Shown: positions 54,964 to 63,898 of the stretch, one piece after another
Layout: every line of letters begins with the position of its first letter
Position numbering within the stretch: the first letter of the stretch is position 1
From: Candidatus Carbonibacillus altaicus
GTDB lineage: Bacteria > Bacillota > Bacilli > Thermicanales > DSM-22653
Length of the DNA: 64,000 bases
Assembly (NCBI GenBank): GCA_003050645.1
Contig: PEBX01000001.1
Location: 40,872 to 104,871, forward strand
Reading direction: 5' to 3'
Translations under genes and position numbers: made by a program
Notes under the pieces: model-generated
What the model was told of the DNA's origin: nothing
The model's database searches: none
Seen by the model: only the letters and a program-made list of their open reading frames with translations

Positions 54964-55222
54964 ATGTTCGATCTAAAAGTCATAAGAAACAGTCTCGTCC
55001 TCATCTTCATCAGTTTGCTAATTGCCCTTTTATGGTCCTTGCGCGCATCGAGCGCGCGTCTTGCTGTTTGGGTGGATCAACTAGGAAAAAGCTTTTGACA
55101 TCCATGTCTCCGGCGCACAGGAAAGACATAAACAAAACGAGCGCCTGGCGATCACCCTCATGTTCGCCGGCGCCGTAAACTATATCATCTCCCTGATCAC
55201 TGCTTTGATCTTTATGCGGTAA
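54964..55222 (+). pseudogene. Two-helix small membrane protein split by a +1 frameshift
   Basis: ATG 54964 begins FDLKVIRNSLVLIFISLLIALLWSLR, one membrane helix, and stops at TGA 55096-55098 after AVWVDQLGKSF. From 55097 the next frame continues DIHVSGAQERHKQNERL and a second helix (FAGAVNYIISLITALIF) to TAA 55220-55222. Together they give a sensible 85-residue protein with two helices. The junction reads AGC TTT TGA C, which resembles the +1 slippage site of prfB (CUU UGA C). It may be programmed, a real inactivation, or a sequence error. I do not recognise a family. Confidence 0.5.
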
Positions 55223-55428
55223 TCTTTTATGCAGTAGTCTTTTTCTCTTTATAAGCCTTATGCAGTCATCCTTTGTGCTGGAACAGTGCACAATCAAAAT
55301 ATGCATTTTTTCGTTCACCTAACACGTCTTATTGCATTGGATCGAGCTCAATCGATCGTTGACGATCCATAGGCGATAAAGGCTAACACACGACCTACCA
55401 TCATAAGCCCAAAGCTTAACGCGCGTGT

Positions 55429-56391
55429 TCACTGTTGATACAGGTGACAGGCGACAAAATGCCCGGGCTCGACTTCCTGCCACTCCGGTACCTGTTCAGC
55501 ACAGATACTCATCGCATGTGGGCAACGCGTGCGAAAACGACAACCGCTCGGTGGATCGATTGGAGACGGAATATCGCCTTTGAGGACGATCCGTTCCCGC
55601 TTTTTCTCCACCACCGGGTCAGGAATCGGAACAGCTGAAAGGAGAGCCTGTGTATAAGGATGAAGCGGATTTTCATACAAAGTGTCCGAATCGGCCAGCT
55701 CCGCCAGACGCCCAAGGTACATCACACCTACGCGATCGGAAATATATCGAACCATGGAGAGGTCATGCGCAATGAAGAGATACGTCAACCCCCGCTCTTC
55801 CTGAAGGGCTTTTAAAAGATTGATGACCTGCGCCTGAATGGAGACATCGAGCGCTGAGATCGGCTCATCAGCTATGATAAAATTGGGCTCCAGAGCAAGC
55901 GCCCGGGCAACCCCGATCCGCTGTCTTTGACCACCGGAGAACTCATGCGGAAAACGGTTGGCGTGCTCACGGTTTAAGCCGACCGTCTCCAGAAGCGCAT
56001 AGACGCGTTCCATACGTTCTTTACTGGAACGCGTAAGACCATGAATATCGAGACCTTCCGCGATGATATCGGCGACCGTCATACGCGGGTTGAGGGATGC
56101 ATAAGGGTCTTGAAAAATCATCTGTGCTTCACGCCGAAACGTTTTAAGCGCTCGACCTTTTAATGCATGAACGGCTTGCCCTTTAAAATCAATTGTCCCC
56201 GCCGTCGGGTCATAATAACGAATCACCGTACGACCGAGCGTAGACTTGCCACTGCCTGATTCACCGACCAACCCGAACGTTTCACCGTTATAAATATCAA
56301 ATGTTATATCATCAACAGCTTTCAGCGTGGTGTTCGGACCGACTTGAAAATATTTTTTCAATCCTCTAATGCTGACTAACTGTTCGTTCAT
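55429..56391 (-). CDS. oppF: Oligopeptide/dipeptide ABC transporter ATPase F
   Basis: 320 residues from ATG 56391: Walker A GESGSGKSTL, signature FSGGQRQRIGVARA, Walker B FIIADEPISALD, and the Opp/Dpp C-terminal region with a Cys-rich Fe-S-like motif (CRFRTRCPHAMSIC). Overlaps the oppD stop by 26 bp, so translation is coupled. Last gene of the operon. Confidence 0.92.
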   Translation of the reverse strand: MNEQLVSIRGLKKYFQVGPNTTLKAVDDITFDIYNGETFGLVGESGSGKSTLGRTVIRYYDPTAGTIDFKGQAVHALKGRALKTFRREAQMIFQDPYASLNPRMTVADIIAEGLDIHGLTRSSKERMERVYALLETVGLNREHANRFPHEFSGGQRQRIGVARALALEPNFIIADEPISALDVSIQAQVINLLKALQEERGLTYLFIAHDLSMVRYISDRVGVMYLGRLAELADSDTLYENPLHPYTQALLSAVPIPDPVVEKKRERIVLKGDIPSPIDPPSGCRFRTRCPHAMSICAEQVPEWQEVEPGHFVACHLYQQ

Positions 56392-57424
56392 GTTTGTCAT
56401 CACCCCCCTCTATAAACGGAACATCGACTTTAGGGGCACGCTCATCCAATAACCAGCATGCGCTTTGATGAGCCCCGTCCTTTAAACGCTCATGATCGCC
56501 AACGGGGGTAAGTGACGGCATTTCCAGTTCGCATATTTTCATAGCATAAGCACAGCGCGTCACAAAAGGACAACCCTTTGGTGGCGCAAATAGATCTGGT
56601 GGTGAACCGGGAATCGATAGGAGCGGTTCGCGTACAGACTGATTAATATGCGGGCGGGCATTTAAAAGTCCCCACGTATAAGGATGTTGGGGGTGCTTGA
56701 AAACACTGACAACATTGCCACTTTCAACCACTTTTCCCCCATACATCACGGCAACATGGTCTGCAACACGAGCCACTACCCCTAAATCATGCGTAATAAA
56801 AATCATGGACATATTAAATTTCTTCTTTAAATCATTTAGAAGATCAAGGATTTGCGCCTGGATGGTTACGTCGAGAGCAGTCGTCGGTTCATCGGCGATC
56901 AGAAGTTTTGGTTCCGCAGCAATAGCCATGGCGATGACCGCGCGCTGTCTCATCCCACCGGAAAACATGTGGGGATACTGTTTAGCGCGCACTTCTGGCT
57001 GCGGTATACCGACGAGATGAAGGAGCTCTACCGCCCTTTTCCACGCTTTCGATGAAGACCAGTGCAGATGTCTTTGAATCATTTCTACGATCTGTTTACC
57101 GACCGTCATCGTAGGGTTAAGCGCTGTCATTGGATCCTGAAAGATCATGGCGATGTCTTTCCCACGCACATCTAGCATCTCGCGTTTGGAAAGACGTAGA
57201 AGATCGCGCCCTTCAAATAAGATTTCTCCGCTTTTAACCGAACCACTTGTAAGACGCATTAACGACTGAGCCGTCACACTTTTCCCGCTTCCCGATTCAC
57301 CAACGATCGCCAGTGTTTCGCCGCGGTGAACCGTTAGACTCACGCCGCGAACAGCTTGAACCTCACCACCATGAATTTGAAACGAGACACTTAAATTTTT
57401 CACTTCCAGAAGCGTTTCGGTCAC
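56366..57424 (-). CDS. oppD: Oligopeptide/dipeptide ABC transporter ATPase D
   Basis: 352 residues from GTG 57424 (GAGAAGGTG upstream). Walker A GESGSGKSVTAQ, signature FSGGMRQRAVIAMA, Walker B LLIADEPTTALDV, and the closing Cys cluster KGCPFVTRCAYAMKICELE. Powers peptide uptake with OppF. The longer frame to 57472 lacks a site. Confidence 0.92.
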   Translation of the reverse strand: MTETLLEVKNLSVSFQIHGGEVQAVRGVSLTVHRGETLAIVGESGSGKSVTAQSLMRLTSGSVKSGEILFEGRDLLRLSKREMLDVRGKDIAMIFQDPMTALNPTMTVGKQIVEMIQRHLHWSSSKAWKRAVELLHLVGIPQPEVRAKQYPHMFSGGMRQRAVIAMAIAAEPKLLIADEPTTALDVTIQAQILDLLNDLKKKFNMSMIFITHDLGVVARVADHVAVMYGGKVVESGNVVSVFKHPQHPYTWGLLNARPHINQSVREPLLSIPGSPPDLFAPPKGCPFVTRCAYAMKICELEMPSLTPVGDHERLKDGAHQSACWLLDERAPKVDVPFIEGGDDKHERTVSQH

Positions 57425-57481
57425 AATTTGCACCTTCTCTCCAACAAACTCACTGTATGGTGATACAAACATACGGTCTCA

Positions 57482-58429
57482 TTATCTTCTTAACCGTGGA
57501 TCGAGTGCATCACGCAAACCGTCACCAAACACATTAAACGCGAACATCGTAATCGCAATCATCGATGCCGGGAAAAAGAGGCGCCACCAGTACCCGCTAA
57601 AAATCGTTCCGACAGCATCCGAAGCCATAGATCCCCAGCTTGCCATCGGTGCTTGCACACCAAGACCTAAAAAGCTTAAAAATGACTCTGCAAAAATCGC
57701 AGAAGGGATGGTCAAGGTAAGTTGTACAATGATGATACCCATGATGTTGGGTATGAGATGTCGAACCAAAATACGTTGAAAGTTTGCCCCCATGAGCTCC
57801 GCAGCCATAATAAATTCTTGATTGCGAAGCTGCAGTACTTGACCGCGGACAAGCCGTGCCATACCGACCCAGCCGGTAGCCGCAAGGGCTACAATAATCG
57901 GGATAATTCCCGGCTCCATCACAACAAGTAGCAAAATAACAACGAGAAGATAAGGGATACCGTAAAGAATATCGACGATACGCATTAATATATTATCAAT
58001 GCGATCGCCCCATTTGCCTTGCCCGGCCATAAATCCGGAAAAGCTACCGTATATCACTCCGATTAATAAATCTAAAAATGCAGCCACAAAACCCACCGTC
58101 AGTGAAATGCGCGCACCGTACCATGTTCTCGTAAAAACATCCCGTCCCAGATCATCCGTTCCAAACCAGTGTTCTAAAGAAGGGCCTTTGTTTTTGTCGG
58201 TAAGAACTTGCGATTCATAAGTGTAAGGCGTTAGGTAAGGGCCAATGGCGGCCATCAGAATCAGCAAGATGATGAGCCCCAAACCAAACATGGCCAGAAC
58301 ATTTTTTCTCAAGCGAATCCAAGCATCTTGCCAGTAGTTCAGTGTCGGACGGCTAATTTTCTCAGCTTCATCCCAGTCTCGCTCAAGTGGTGTAAAAAGG
58401 TCCAATGCGTCTGCCTTTGCCAACGTCAA
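57482..58429 (-). CDS. oppC: Oligopeptide/dipeptide ABC transporter permease C
   Basis: 315 residues, six membrane segments. N-terminal hydrophilic part then LRKNVLAMFGLGLIILLILMAAIGP, the EAA loop around RNQEFIMAAELMGANFQRILVRHLIPN. OppC-specific LGTDDLGRD is present as FGTDDLGRDVFTR. Stop codon of oppB overlaps its start by 4 bp. Confidence 0.92.
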   Translation of the reverse strand: MTLAKADALDLFTPLERDWDEAEKISRPTLNYWQDAWIRLRKNVLAMFGLGLIILLILMAAIGPYLTPYTYESQVLTDKNKGPSLEHWFGTDDLGRDVFTRTWYGARISLTVGFVAAFLDLLIGVIYGSFSGFMAGQGKWGDRIDNILMRIVDILYGIPYLLVVILLLVVMEPGIIPIIVALAATGWVGMARLVRGQVLQLRNQEFIMAAELMGANFQRILVRHLIPNIMGIIIVQLTLTIPSAIFAESFLSFLGLGVQAPMASWGSMASDAVGTIFSGYWWRLFFPASMIAITMFAFNVFGDGLRDALDPRLRR

Positions 58430-59358
58430 TCCTCCTTTGCAGTAAGACGAATACGTGGGTCGATCAAAGTGTAAGCAATATCTACTGCAAGCATGAGCAC
58501 AACAAGAATAATACTATAAAAAATCGTCGTCCCCATAATCATGGGATAGTCACGATTAACTATACTATCGACGAAATATTTACCTAAACCGGGGATAGCA
58601 AAAATTTTTTCGATCACGAATGTCCCCGTAAGCACGCTGGCCAGCAACGGTCCAAGGTAGGTAATAATCGGTAAAATAGCATTTCTGAGCGCATGTTTGA
58701 CCATAATCGCAAATGTACCCAGTCCTTTGGCTTCTGCCGTTTTTATATACTCCTGCCCTAACACATCGAGCATACTCGACCGCATAAGCCGAGTGATCAC
58801 GGCAAGCGGTCCAAGGGAGAGGGCAAATGCAGGTAAGATCATGTGTTTAAAAGAACCCCACTGTGCAGGAGGTAGTATTTTCCAATCCAAGGCAAATACT
58901 TTTTGTAAAAGAGGTGCCAAAATAAAACTCGGTATGGAAATACCCAAAACGGCTATCGCTACAGATATATAATCGAGCGGTCGGCCACGATTTAAAGCAG
59001 CAATGATACCGAAAATGATCCCGAATAATAAGGCGAAACCTACTGCAAAAAGTCCCAACTGTAAAGAAACCGGAAAACCGTCGCGGATCACATCATTTAC
59101 TGTACGCACGTCCGATTTAATGGATGGTCCGAAATCAAGCACTAAAATATTTTTCAGATAAAGCAAATATTGCACATATAGTGGCTGATCGAGATGGTAT
59201 TTTGCACGTAAATTTTTAAGAATTTGTTCCGGGTATTTTTTCCCCTCCTGACTAAAAGGATCCCCGGGAATCGAGTGCATGAGAATAAACGTCAGTGTGA
59301 TGATCACCCATAACGTAACGATCATCCATAATGTGCGTTTTAGAATATATTTGACCAA
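58426..59358 (-). CDS. oppB: Oligopeptide/dipeptide ABC transporter permease B
   Basis: 310 residues; six helices, first at 9-29 (LWMIVTLWVIITLTFILMHSIPGDPF), EAA loop TAEAKGLGTFAIMVKHALRNAILP. Follows oppA after 259 bp, which hold a terminator-like hairpin. Confidence 0.92.
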   Translation of the reverse strand: MVKYILKRTLWMIVTLWVIITLTFILMHSIPGDPFSQEGKKYPEQILKNLRAKYHLDQPLYVQYLLYLKNILVLDFGPSIKSDVRTVNDVIRDGFPVSLQLGLFAVGFALLFGIIFGIIAALNRGRPLDYISVAIAVLGISIPSFILAPLLQKVFALDWKILPPAQWGSFKHMILPAFALSLGPLAVITRLMRSSMLDVLGQEYIKTAEAKGLGTFAIMVKHALRNAILPIITYLGPLLASVLTGTFVIEKIFAIPGLGKYFVDSIVNRDYPMIMGTTIFYSIILVVLMLAVDIAYTLIDPRIRLTAKED

Positions 59359-59506
59359 ACGGTTTCACCATCCTCTTTTCTAAAAGAACTTAGGAGCTTT
59401 CTGATAAAAGTTATCTTTAGTGTATCCCTCTGCTGAACTGCTTTATGGCTCTACTCGAATTATACAATAACGAACCTGCTGACATCTATGATAATATTTT
59501 TCCTCA

Positions 59507-59568
59507 AACAAAAAAAGATGGAGAGGAGAGGCAGCTTATGCTACCTCTTTTCCTCCACCATTTACATG
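59507..59568 (-). terminator. Hairpin/terminator between oppA and oppB
   Basis: Minus-strand TGGAGG-AGAGG-AGC, ATAA loop, GCT-CCTCT-CCTCTCCA stem followed by seven T. Partial termination here would make more binding protein than transporter, as in other opp operons. Confidence 0.75.
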
Positions 59569-59617
59569 AAGTTCGATACTTTCGATTACAAGCTGCCTAT
59601 CAAAAACTACAGACATA

Positions 59618-61231
59618 TTATTTTCCTTCGATCCAAGCGCGTGAATAGTCGGTCGAAGAGAAGGAGTTACGCCAAGCACCTTTTACATATGGCTTTTCCA
59701 TATAAACGGTCGTGTAGAAGTAAATCGGTGCGATAGGCATCTCGTCGATGAGGAGCTTTTCAGCTTCCTGCATCTTTTTGATGCGCGTATCATGATCATT
59801 CGTCGACTTTGCCTCTTTTATAAGGGCGTCATATTCGGCGTTGGACCATTTGGGATAGTTGTTCCCGCCACCGGTCATAAACAAGTCAATGAACGTCATC
59901 GCATCCAGATAATCACCGATCCAGCCCATGCGTCCAATCTGATAGTTGCCTTGGCCCAAGGAATCCAGATATACCTTCCACTCTTCATTGGTTAATTTCG
60001 TTTCAATCCCGAGATCGTTTTTCCACATTTGCTGAATCGCTTCAGCAATTTTTTGGTGACCGGCTTGCGTATTATATTTGTACTCAATCGGTGGAAGTTT
60101 ATCCAGCGAGAGTTCTTTTAACCCTGCTTCCAAATACTTTTTCGCTTGTTCTACATCGTGGTCTTTGAACAGATCACCCTGTTCTTCTCTAAAATCACCT
60201 TTTACACCAGGTGCTCCTGGCGGAACAAGAGCCATCGCAGGAAGCTGACCACCTTGTAGAATATTATCGATCAAACTTTGCCGATCAATAGCAAGAGAGA
60301 GCGCCCGACGAATGTTGGCATTTTTCATAATGGGATCTTCTGTATTAAAGGTTAGGTAGTAAACCCCGAAATACGGCTCGACTTTCGCTTTGCCTTCGTC
60401 GATCAATTTTTTCGTTAAGTCGGTCGGCGGCGTAGCGACGTCGAGAGCGCCCGTTTCATACATCTGATACTCAGTATTTTCATCGTTGACCATTGCCATG
60501 GTGATCGTAGCGAGCTTAACCTCGTTTTGAGCCCAATAATTCGGATTTTTCTTCAAGACGATTTTAGAATCGTGCACCCACTCTTCCATCAAAAAGGGGC
60601 CATTACTCACATAAGTTTTGGCATCTTTGTGCCAGTCCGGATTAGTTTCATCGACATGCTTCGGAATTGGAAAAAGCGGATAGAACGCAGTTAAGCTGTC
60701 AAAGTAAGGGGTCGGTGATTCTAATTGCACCTCCAGCGTCTTATCATCGAGCGCTTTAACACCGACGTCATCGGCAGAAGCGTTACCCTCGTTATAAGCT
60801 TCTCCATTTTTCAGGTAAAACAACTGGTAAGCATAATCAGCTGCCGTATTCGGATCCAAAAGCTTCTTCCAGGCATATTCAAAATCATGCGCTGTGACCG
60901 GTTGGCCGTCACTCCATTTAGCATCCCGGAGATGGAAGACGTACTTCATTCCATCATCGGATACATCCCATGACTCGGCGATCCCGGGAATAGTTTTCCC
61001 GCCTTCACCATAGCGTGTAAGCCCCTCCATCACATGGGTTAAAACCGTTCCGGAGGTCGTATCGGTCGCAAGCGTTGGTGTAAGCGCCGGCGGCTCCGTG
61101 TTGATATTCAAATTTAATTCTTGTGAGGCTGCATTTCCCCCCGTTCCAGTACCGCACCCAGCCAAAACCATCGTCAAGCTGAGGACGAGGACGAGGAGCA
61201 CACTGAGGCGACGATAACCTTTTTTCGCCAT
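59618..61231 (-). CDS. oppA: Oligopeptide-binding lipoprotein (OppA/DppA type)
   Basis: 537 residues, SBP family 5. Lipobox LAGC (Cys26), followed by a Gly/Thr linker. Family core: LNLNINTEPPALTPTLATDTTSG, ESWDVSDDGMKYVFHLRDAKWSDGQPVTAHDFEYAWKKLLDP, and NANIRRALSLAIDRQSLI. GAGGGGG upstream at slightly long spacing. First gene of oppABCDF. Confidence 0.93.
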   Translation of the reverse strand: MAKKGYRRLSVLLVLVLSLTMVLAGCGTGTGGNAASQELNLNINTEPPALTPTLATDTTSGTVLTHVMEGLTRYGEGGKTIPGIAESWDVSDDGMKYVFHLRDAKWSDGQPVTAHDFEYAWKKLLDPNTAADYAYQLFYLKNGEAYNEGNASADDVGVKALDDKTLEVQLESPTPYFDSLTAFYPLFPIPKHVDETNPDWHKDAKTYVSNGPFLMEEWVHDSKIVLKKNPNYWAQNEVKLATITMAMVNDENTEYQMYETGALDVATPPTDLTKKLIDEGKAKVEPYFGVYYLTFNTEDPIMKNANIRRALSLAIDRQSLIDNILQGGQLPAMALVPPGAPGVKGDFREEQGDLFKDHDVEQAKKYLEAGLKELSLDKLPPIEYKYNTQAGHQKIAEAIQQMWKNDLGIETKLTNEEWKVYLDSLGQGNYQIGRMGWIGDYLDAMTFIDLFMTGGGNNYPKWSNAEYDALIKEAKSTNDHDTRIKKMQEAEKLLIDEMPIAPIYFYTTVYMEKPYVKGAWRNSFSSTDYSRAWIEGK

Positions 61232-61321
61232 GCTGCTTCATTCCCCCTCAAAATGTAAAATTCGTTCTTGCGATGCGATGATTTTTAACAATTGTGAAAG
61301 CGTTATCGCATCTTGCGTTTT

Positions 61322-61350
61322 ATTATATAGGATTAAGAGAAAAGATGCAA
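61322..61350 (-). promoter_or_regulatory. Promoter of the opp operon
   Basis: Minus-strand TTGCAT (61350-61345), 17-bp spacer, perfect TATAAT (61327-61322). Leader about 85 bases. Confidence 0.75.
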
Positions 61351-61387
61351 TGCTCATACAAAATATGTAAATGCTAGTTTTTCGTCC

Positions 61388-61555
61388 TTATTCGACGCAA
61401 AAACGCGTCAAAGTGCCAGTTAAACGATCCATAGAATGTTTAAGAGATTCGGTTTCTTTTTGCATAACTCCGAACGTACCGTTCTGTACCCGAGCGATCT
61501 CCTGCACGGCTTCCCTTTTTGCGAGACTGCTTCGATATACAGAGGCATGACCGTA
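61388..61555 (-). pseudogene. Possible C-terminal remnant of a methyl-accepting chemotaxis-type protein
   Basis: Minus frame AKREAVQEIARVQNGTFG, VMQKETESLKHSMDRLTG, TLTRFCVE and stop (61390-61388). The rhythm of a coiled coil ending in L..L...L..F.V resembles the end of chemotaxis receptors. No start codon with a ribosome site, and a stop lies upstream in frame. Weak call; it might be random. Confidence 0.3.
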
Positions 61556-61595
61556 ACAACGTTTAAGTTATAAGCCAAAAGATCATCAGCGCATA

Positions 61596-61631
61596 ACAAA
61601 AAAACGATCCCTGTTGGCGGAATCGTTTTCC
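61596..61631 (-). terminator. Terminator after the RarD-like gene
   Basis: AACGATTCC/GGGATCGTT stem, 7-base loop, then seven T on the minus strand. Confidence 0.8.
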
Positions 61632-61680
61632 GATACGCATGTTGATTCGGTTCATCAAACGCCGGTGTTTCCGGACACGT

Positions 61681-62760
61681 TTAATGGTGCCTGATCGTAC
61701 CAATCTCTGCAAGCGGATCGGGATCGCTCGCATCAGTACCTGAGACCGTTAACAAGCTGCGTTTGCGACTTCCGCGTATAAGTTCAACCGTATACATCCC
61801 CAGGGCCAGCCAGATCAGCGCAAAACTCACCCCGTGCATCCAGGTAAAAGGCTCATGGAATAATAGCACACCGAAGATAAGCTTCATCGTCGGCGTCAAA
61901 TATTGAATGATGCCGACGGTTGAAAGCGGAATGCGGTTTGCGGCCTCGGCAAACCATAGAAGCGGAAGCGCTGTTACGATGCCCGCACCGATGAGCATCG
62001 CGATCTGCCACCAGGGCAGTTCTAACAGCGGCCAGTTCGCACGCACTTCGCGATAAAGAAGATACGAAAGCGCCAGGGGAACGATATACATCGTTTCCAC
62101 AAATAAACCCGTTGCCGCATCGATGTGCAGCATTTTTTTAGCTAGCCCGTAAAAACCGAAAGAAAACGCAAGCGTAAGCGCAATCCAAGGGATCTTGTGA
62201 AGCTCCAGGGCAAGCAGCAAAACGGCCAGAGTTGCTAAGAGAATAGCGCTTTTTTGCAGCTTTCCTAAGCGTTCACCCAAAACGATCATGCCCAGGGCAA
62301 CGCTCACCAACGGATTCATATAATACCCGAGACTGGCATCGATCAAGTGATCGTGATTGACCGCCCAGATGTACACCCCCCAGTTAATAGCAATGAGTAC
62401 GGCAGCCAGCATTAATACATAGCGCGAACGTGGGACAGATAGCGTCTTTCGTACCTCTGGGAAGCCCCCGCGCCATCCCAGGAGGAGGGCAACAAACACA
62501 AAGGACCAGATAAAGCGATGCGCAAGGATTTCTAAAGCGTCAACGTTCGTAAGCTGCTTCCAGTAAAGCGGGAGAAACCCCCATACAATAAAAGCGGCCA
62601 GCGCATAAACGATCCCGATCCAGCGCAATCTTTCTGCTCCCTGTTCTGCTAGCGTTTTCTCTTTTTGTATCTTTATCTTTTCATTTTGTGCCCTCTTTTT
62701 CTCTCCATAACGCAGTGGTCCATCACGTATCGGTTCATCATGCATCGGTTCATCATGCAT
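61681..62760 (-). CDS. rarD: RarD-like EamA-family permease
   Basis: 359 residues with about ten membrane segments. RarD pattern: GIVYALAAFIVWGFLPLYWKQL, EILAHRFIWSFVFV, NWGVYIWAVNHDHLIDASLGYYMNPLVSV. The 50-residue hydrophilic head begins with a MHDEPMHDEP repeat. ATG 62760 sits eight bases after GGAGG; the longer frame would overlap the upstream hydrolase gene. Function of RarD in Bacilli is not settled; the E. coli name came from chloramphenicol sensitivity. Confidence 0.9.
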   Translation of the reverse strand: MHDEPMHDEPIRDGPLRYGEKKRAQNEKIKIQKEKTLAEQGAERLRWIGIVYALAAFIVWGFLPLYWKQLTNVDALEILAHRFIWSFVFVALLLGWRGGFPEVRKTLSVPRSRYVLMLAAVLIAINWGVYIWAVNHDHLIDASLGYYMNPLVSVALGMIVLGERLGKLQKSAILLATLAVLLLALELHKIPWIALTLAFSFGFYGLAKKMLHIDAATGLFVETMYIVPLALSYLLYREVRANWPLLELPWWQIAMLIGAGIVTALPLLWFAEAANRIPLSTVGIIQYLTPTMKLIFGVLLFHEPFTWMHGVSFALIWLALGMYTVELIRGSRKRSLLTVSGTDASDPDPLAEIGTIRHH

Positions 62761-62773
62761 CGGCTCGCCCTCC

Positions 62774-63655
62774 TCAATTCTCTTTCGTATGGTGATTCGG
62801 ATGGTGATTCGTATGACGAAATATAAAATCGACGATAGCCGCGATGACCTGATCGCTCTCCGGTTCATTCAATAGCTCGTGGTACCAGTCTTCCCAAATG
62901 ATCAGCTTCAATTCTTTCTCTTCATCCTGCGACGCATTGCGCAGCCGTTTGACCGTCTCATAAAATTGCACTAGGGCGGATGAATCCACGAGTTGATCCC
63001 AACCCGCCTGCATCATCAGTACCGGCAGATGGCGCGGTAAGGCTTCAGGATGGGTGCGTACCCAGGCCATCGTTTCCTGAAACTGTCTATAAAACCTGAG
63101 GGAAATGAAGCGGTGAACGTACGGATCTCTATCGTACGCGTGCACGATATCCGGATCGTGGCTTAAAGAACGAGAGGAGATCCCAGTGGAAAGCGTCAAA
63201 GTCGGCCAGATCCGCGCCAGCACGCGTGCTAAGCGATCCTGCCAGGGCGGCGGCGGCTGTTTTATGGCGAGCGCCGGTGATGAAAGCAGGACTCCACGCA
63301 GTTCGTTAATAAAAGGCGCACGCATCCCGTCTTTCTCTCCCATCACCCAAGCTAATGCCAAAAGCCCGCCCAGGCTGTGCCCCAGCAAAAAACGCGGGAC
63401 CTCCGGAACGTTTTGTGCAATCCGGCGCATCCCTTCGGTCACCGTATCTAGCAGTATATCGAAGCTTTTTACATCGCCCCTCCGCCCGCTCGTTCGACCA
63501 AACCCCGGCAAATCCTGACTGAATACACTGATCCCGTGCCGGTTGAGCGCTCCCGCCGTCTTCTCATAGCGCCCGGCATGTTCACCCAACCCGTGTACGA
63601 TATAAAGCGCGGCACGTGGGTTCTCAGCCAGCCAGGCCCGCCAAGTCGTCTCCAT
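62774..63655 (-). CDS. Alpha/beta hydrolase, lysophospholipase/monoglyceride-lipase type
   Basis: 293 residues from ATG 63655. IVHGLGEHAGRY (oxyanion loop), QDLPGFGRTSGRRG, nucleophile LLGHSLGGLLALAW (Ser about 104), acid Asp in MMQAGWDQLVDSS, and His in DWYHELLNEPE. Cytoplasmic, since no signal peptide. A His/Asn repeat tail HTNHHPNHHTKEN closes it. The frame is open to 63745; ATG 63667 is the next option. Upstream of rarD by 13 bp: a likely operon. Confidence 0.85.
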   Translation of the reverse strand: METTWRAWLAENPRAALYIVHGLGEHAGRYEKTAGALNRHGISVFSQDLPGFGRTSGRRGDVKSFDILLDTVTEGMRRIAQNVPEVPRFLLGHSLGGLLALAWVMGEKDGMRAPFINELRGVLLSSPALAIKQPPPPWQDRLARVLARIWPTLTLSTGISSRSLSHDPDIVHAYDRDPYVHRFISLRFYRQFQETMAWVRTHPEALPRHLPVLMMQAGWDQLVDSSALVQFYETVKRLRNASQDEEKELKLIIWEDWYHELLNEPESDQVIAAIVDFIFRHTNHHPNHHTKEN

Positions 63656-63784
63656 CACGCCTCTCATTCCCTCCCTAGTCACCTCAGCCATAGCAACGAA
63701 CAACGGAACGTTTATATATCGTGTGCTATCAACACCCGAAAACATCCGCGATGATTACAAAACCATAGTATACGACAGGGTATG

Positions 63785-63834
63785 GCCGATCGGAACGAAC
63801 TGTCCCGTACCCCGATCGGAACTGTCCCGTACCC
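63785..63834. repeat. Direct repeat CGATCGGAAC...TGTCCCGTACC
   Basis: Two copies of GATCGGAACTGTCCCGTACC (the first with an extra GAAC) in the gap after the hydrolase gene. Confidence 0.75.
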
Positions 63835-63898
63835 TTCCCCTTGTATGGTGCCGACACTTGTTCTGTTCCATCACGAAGCCGTGTTACATCGCGAAAGA

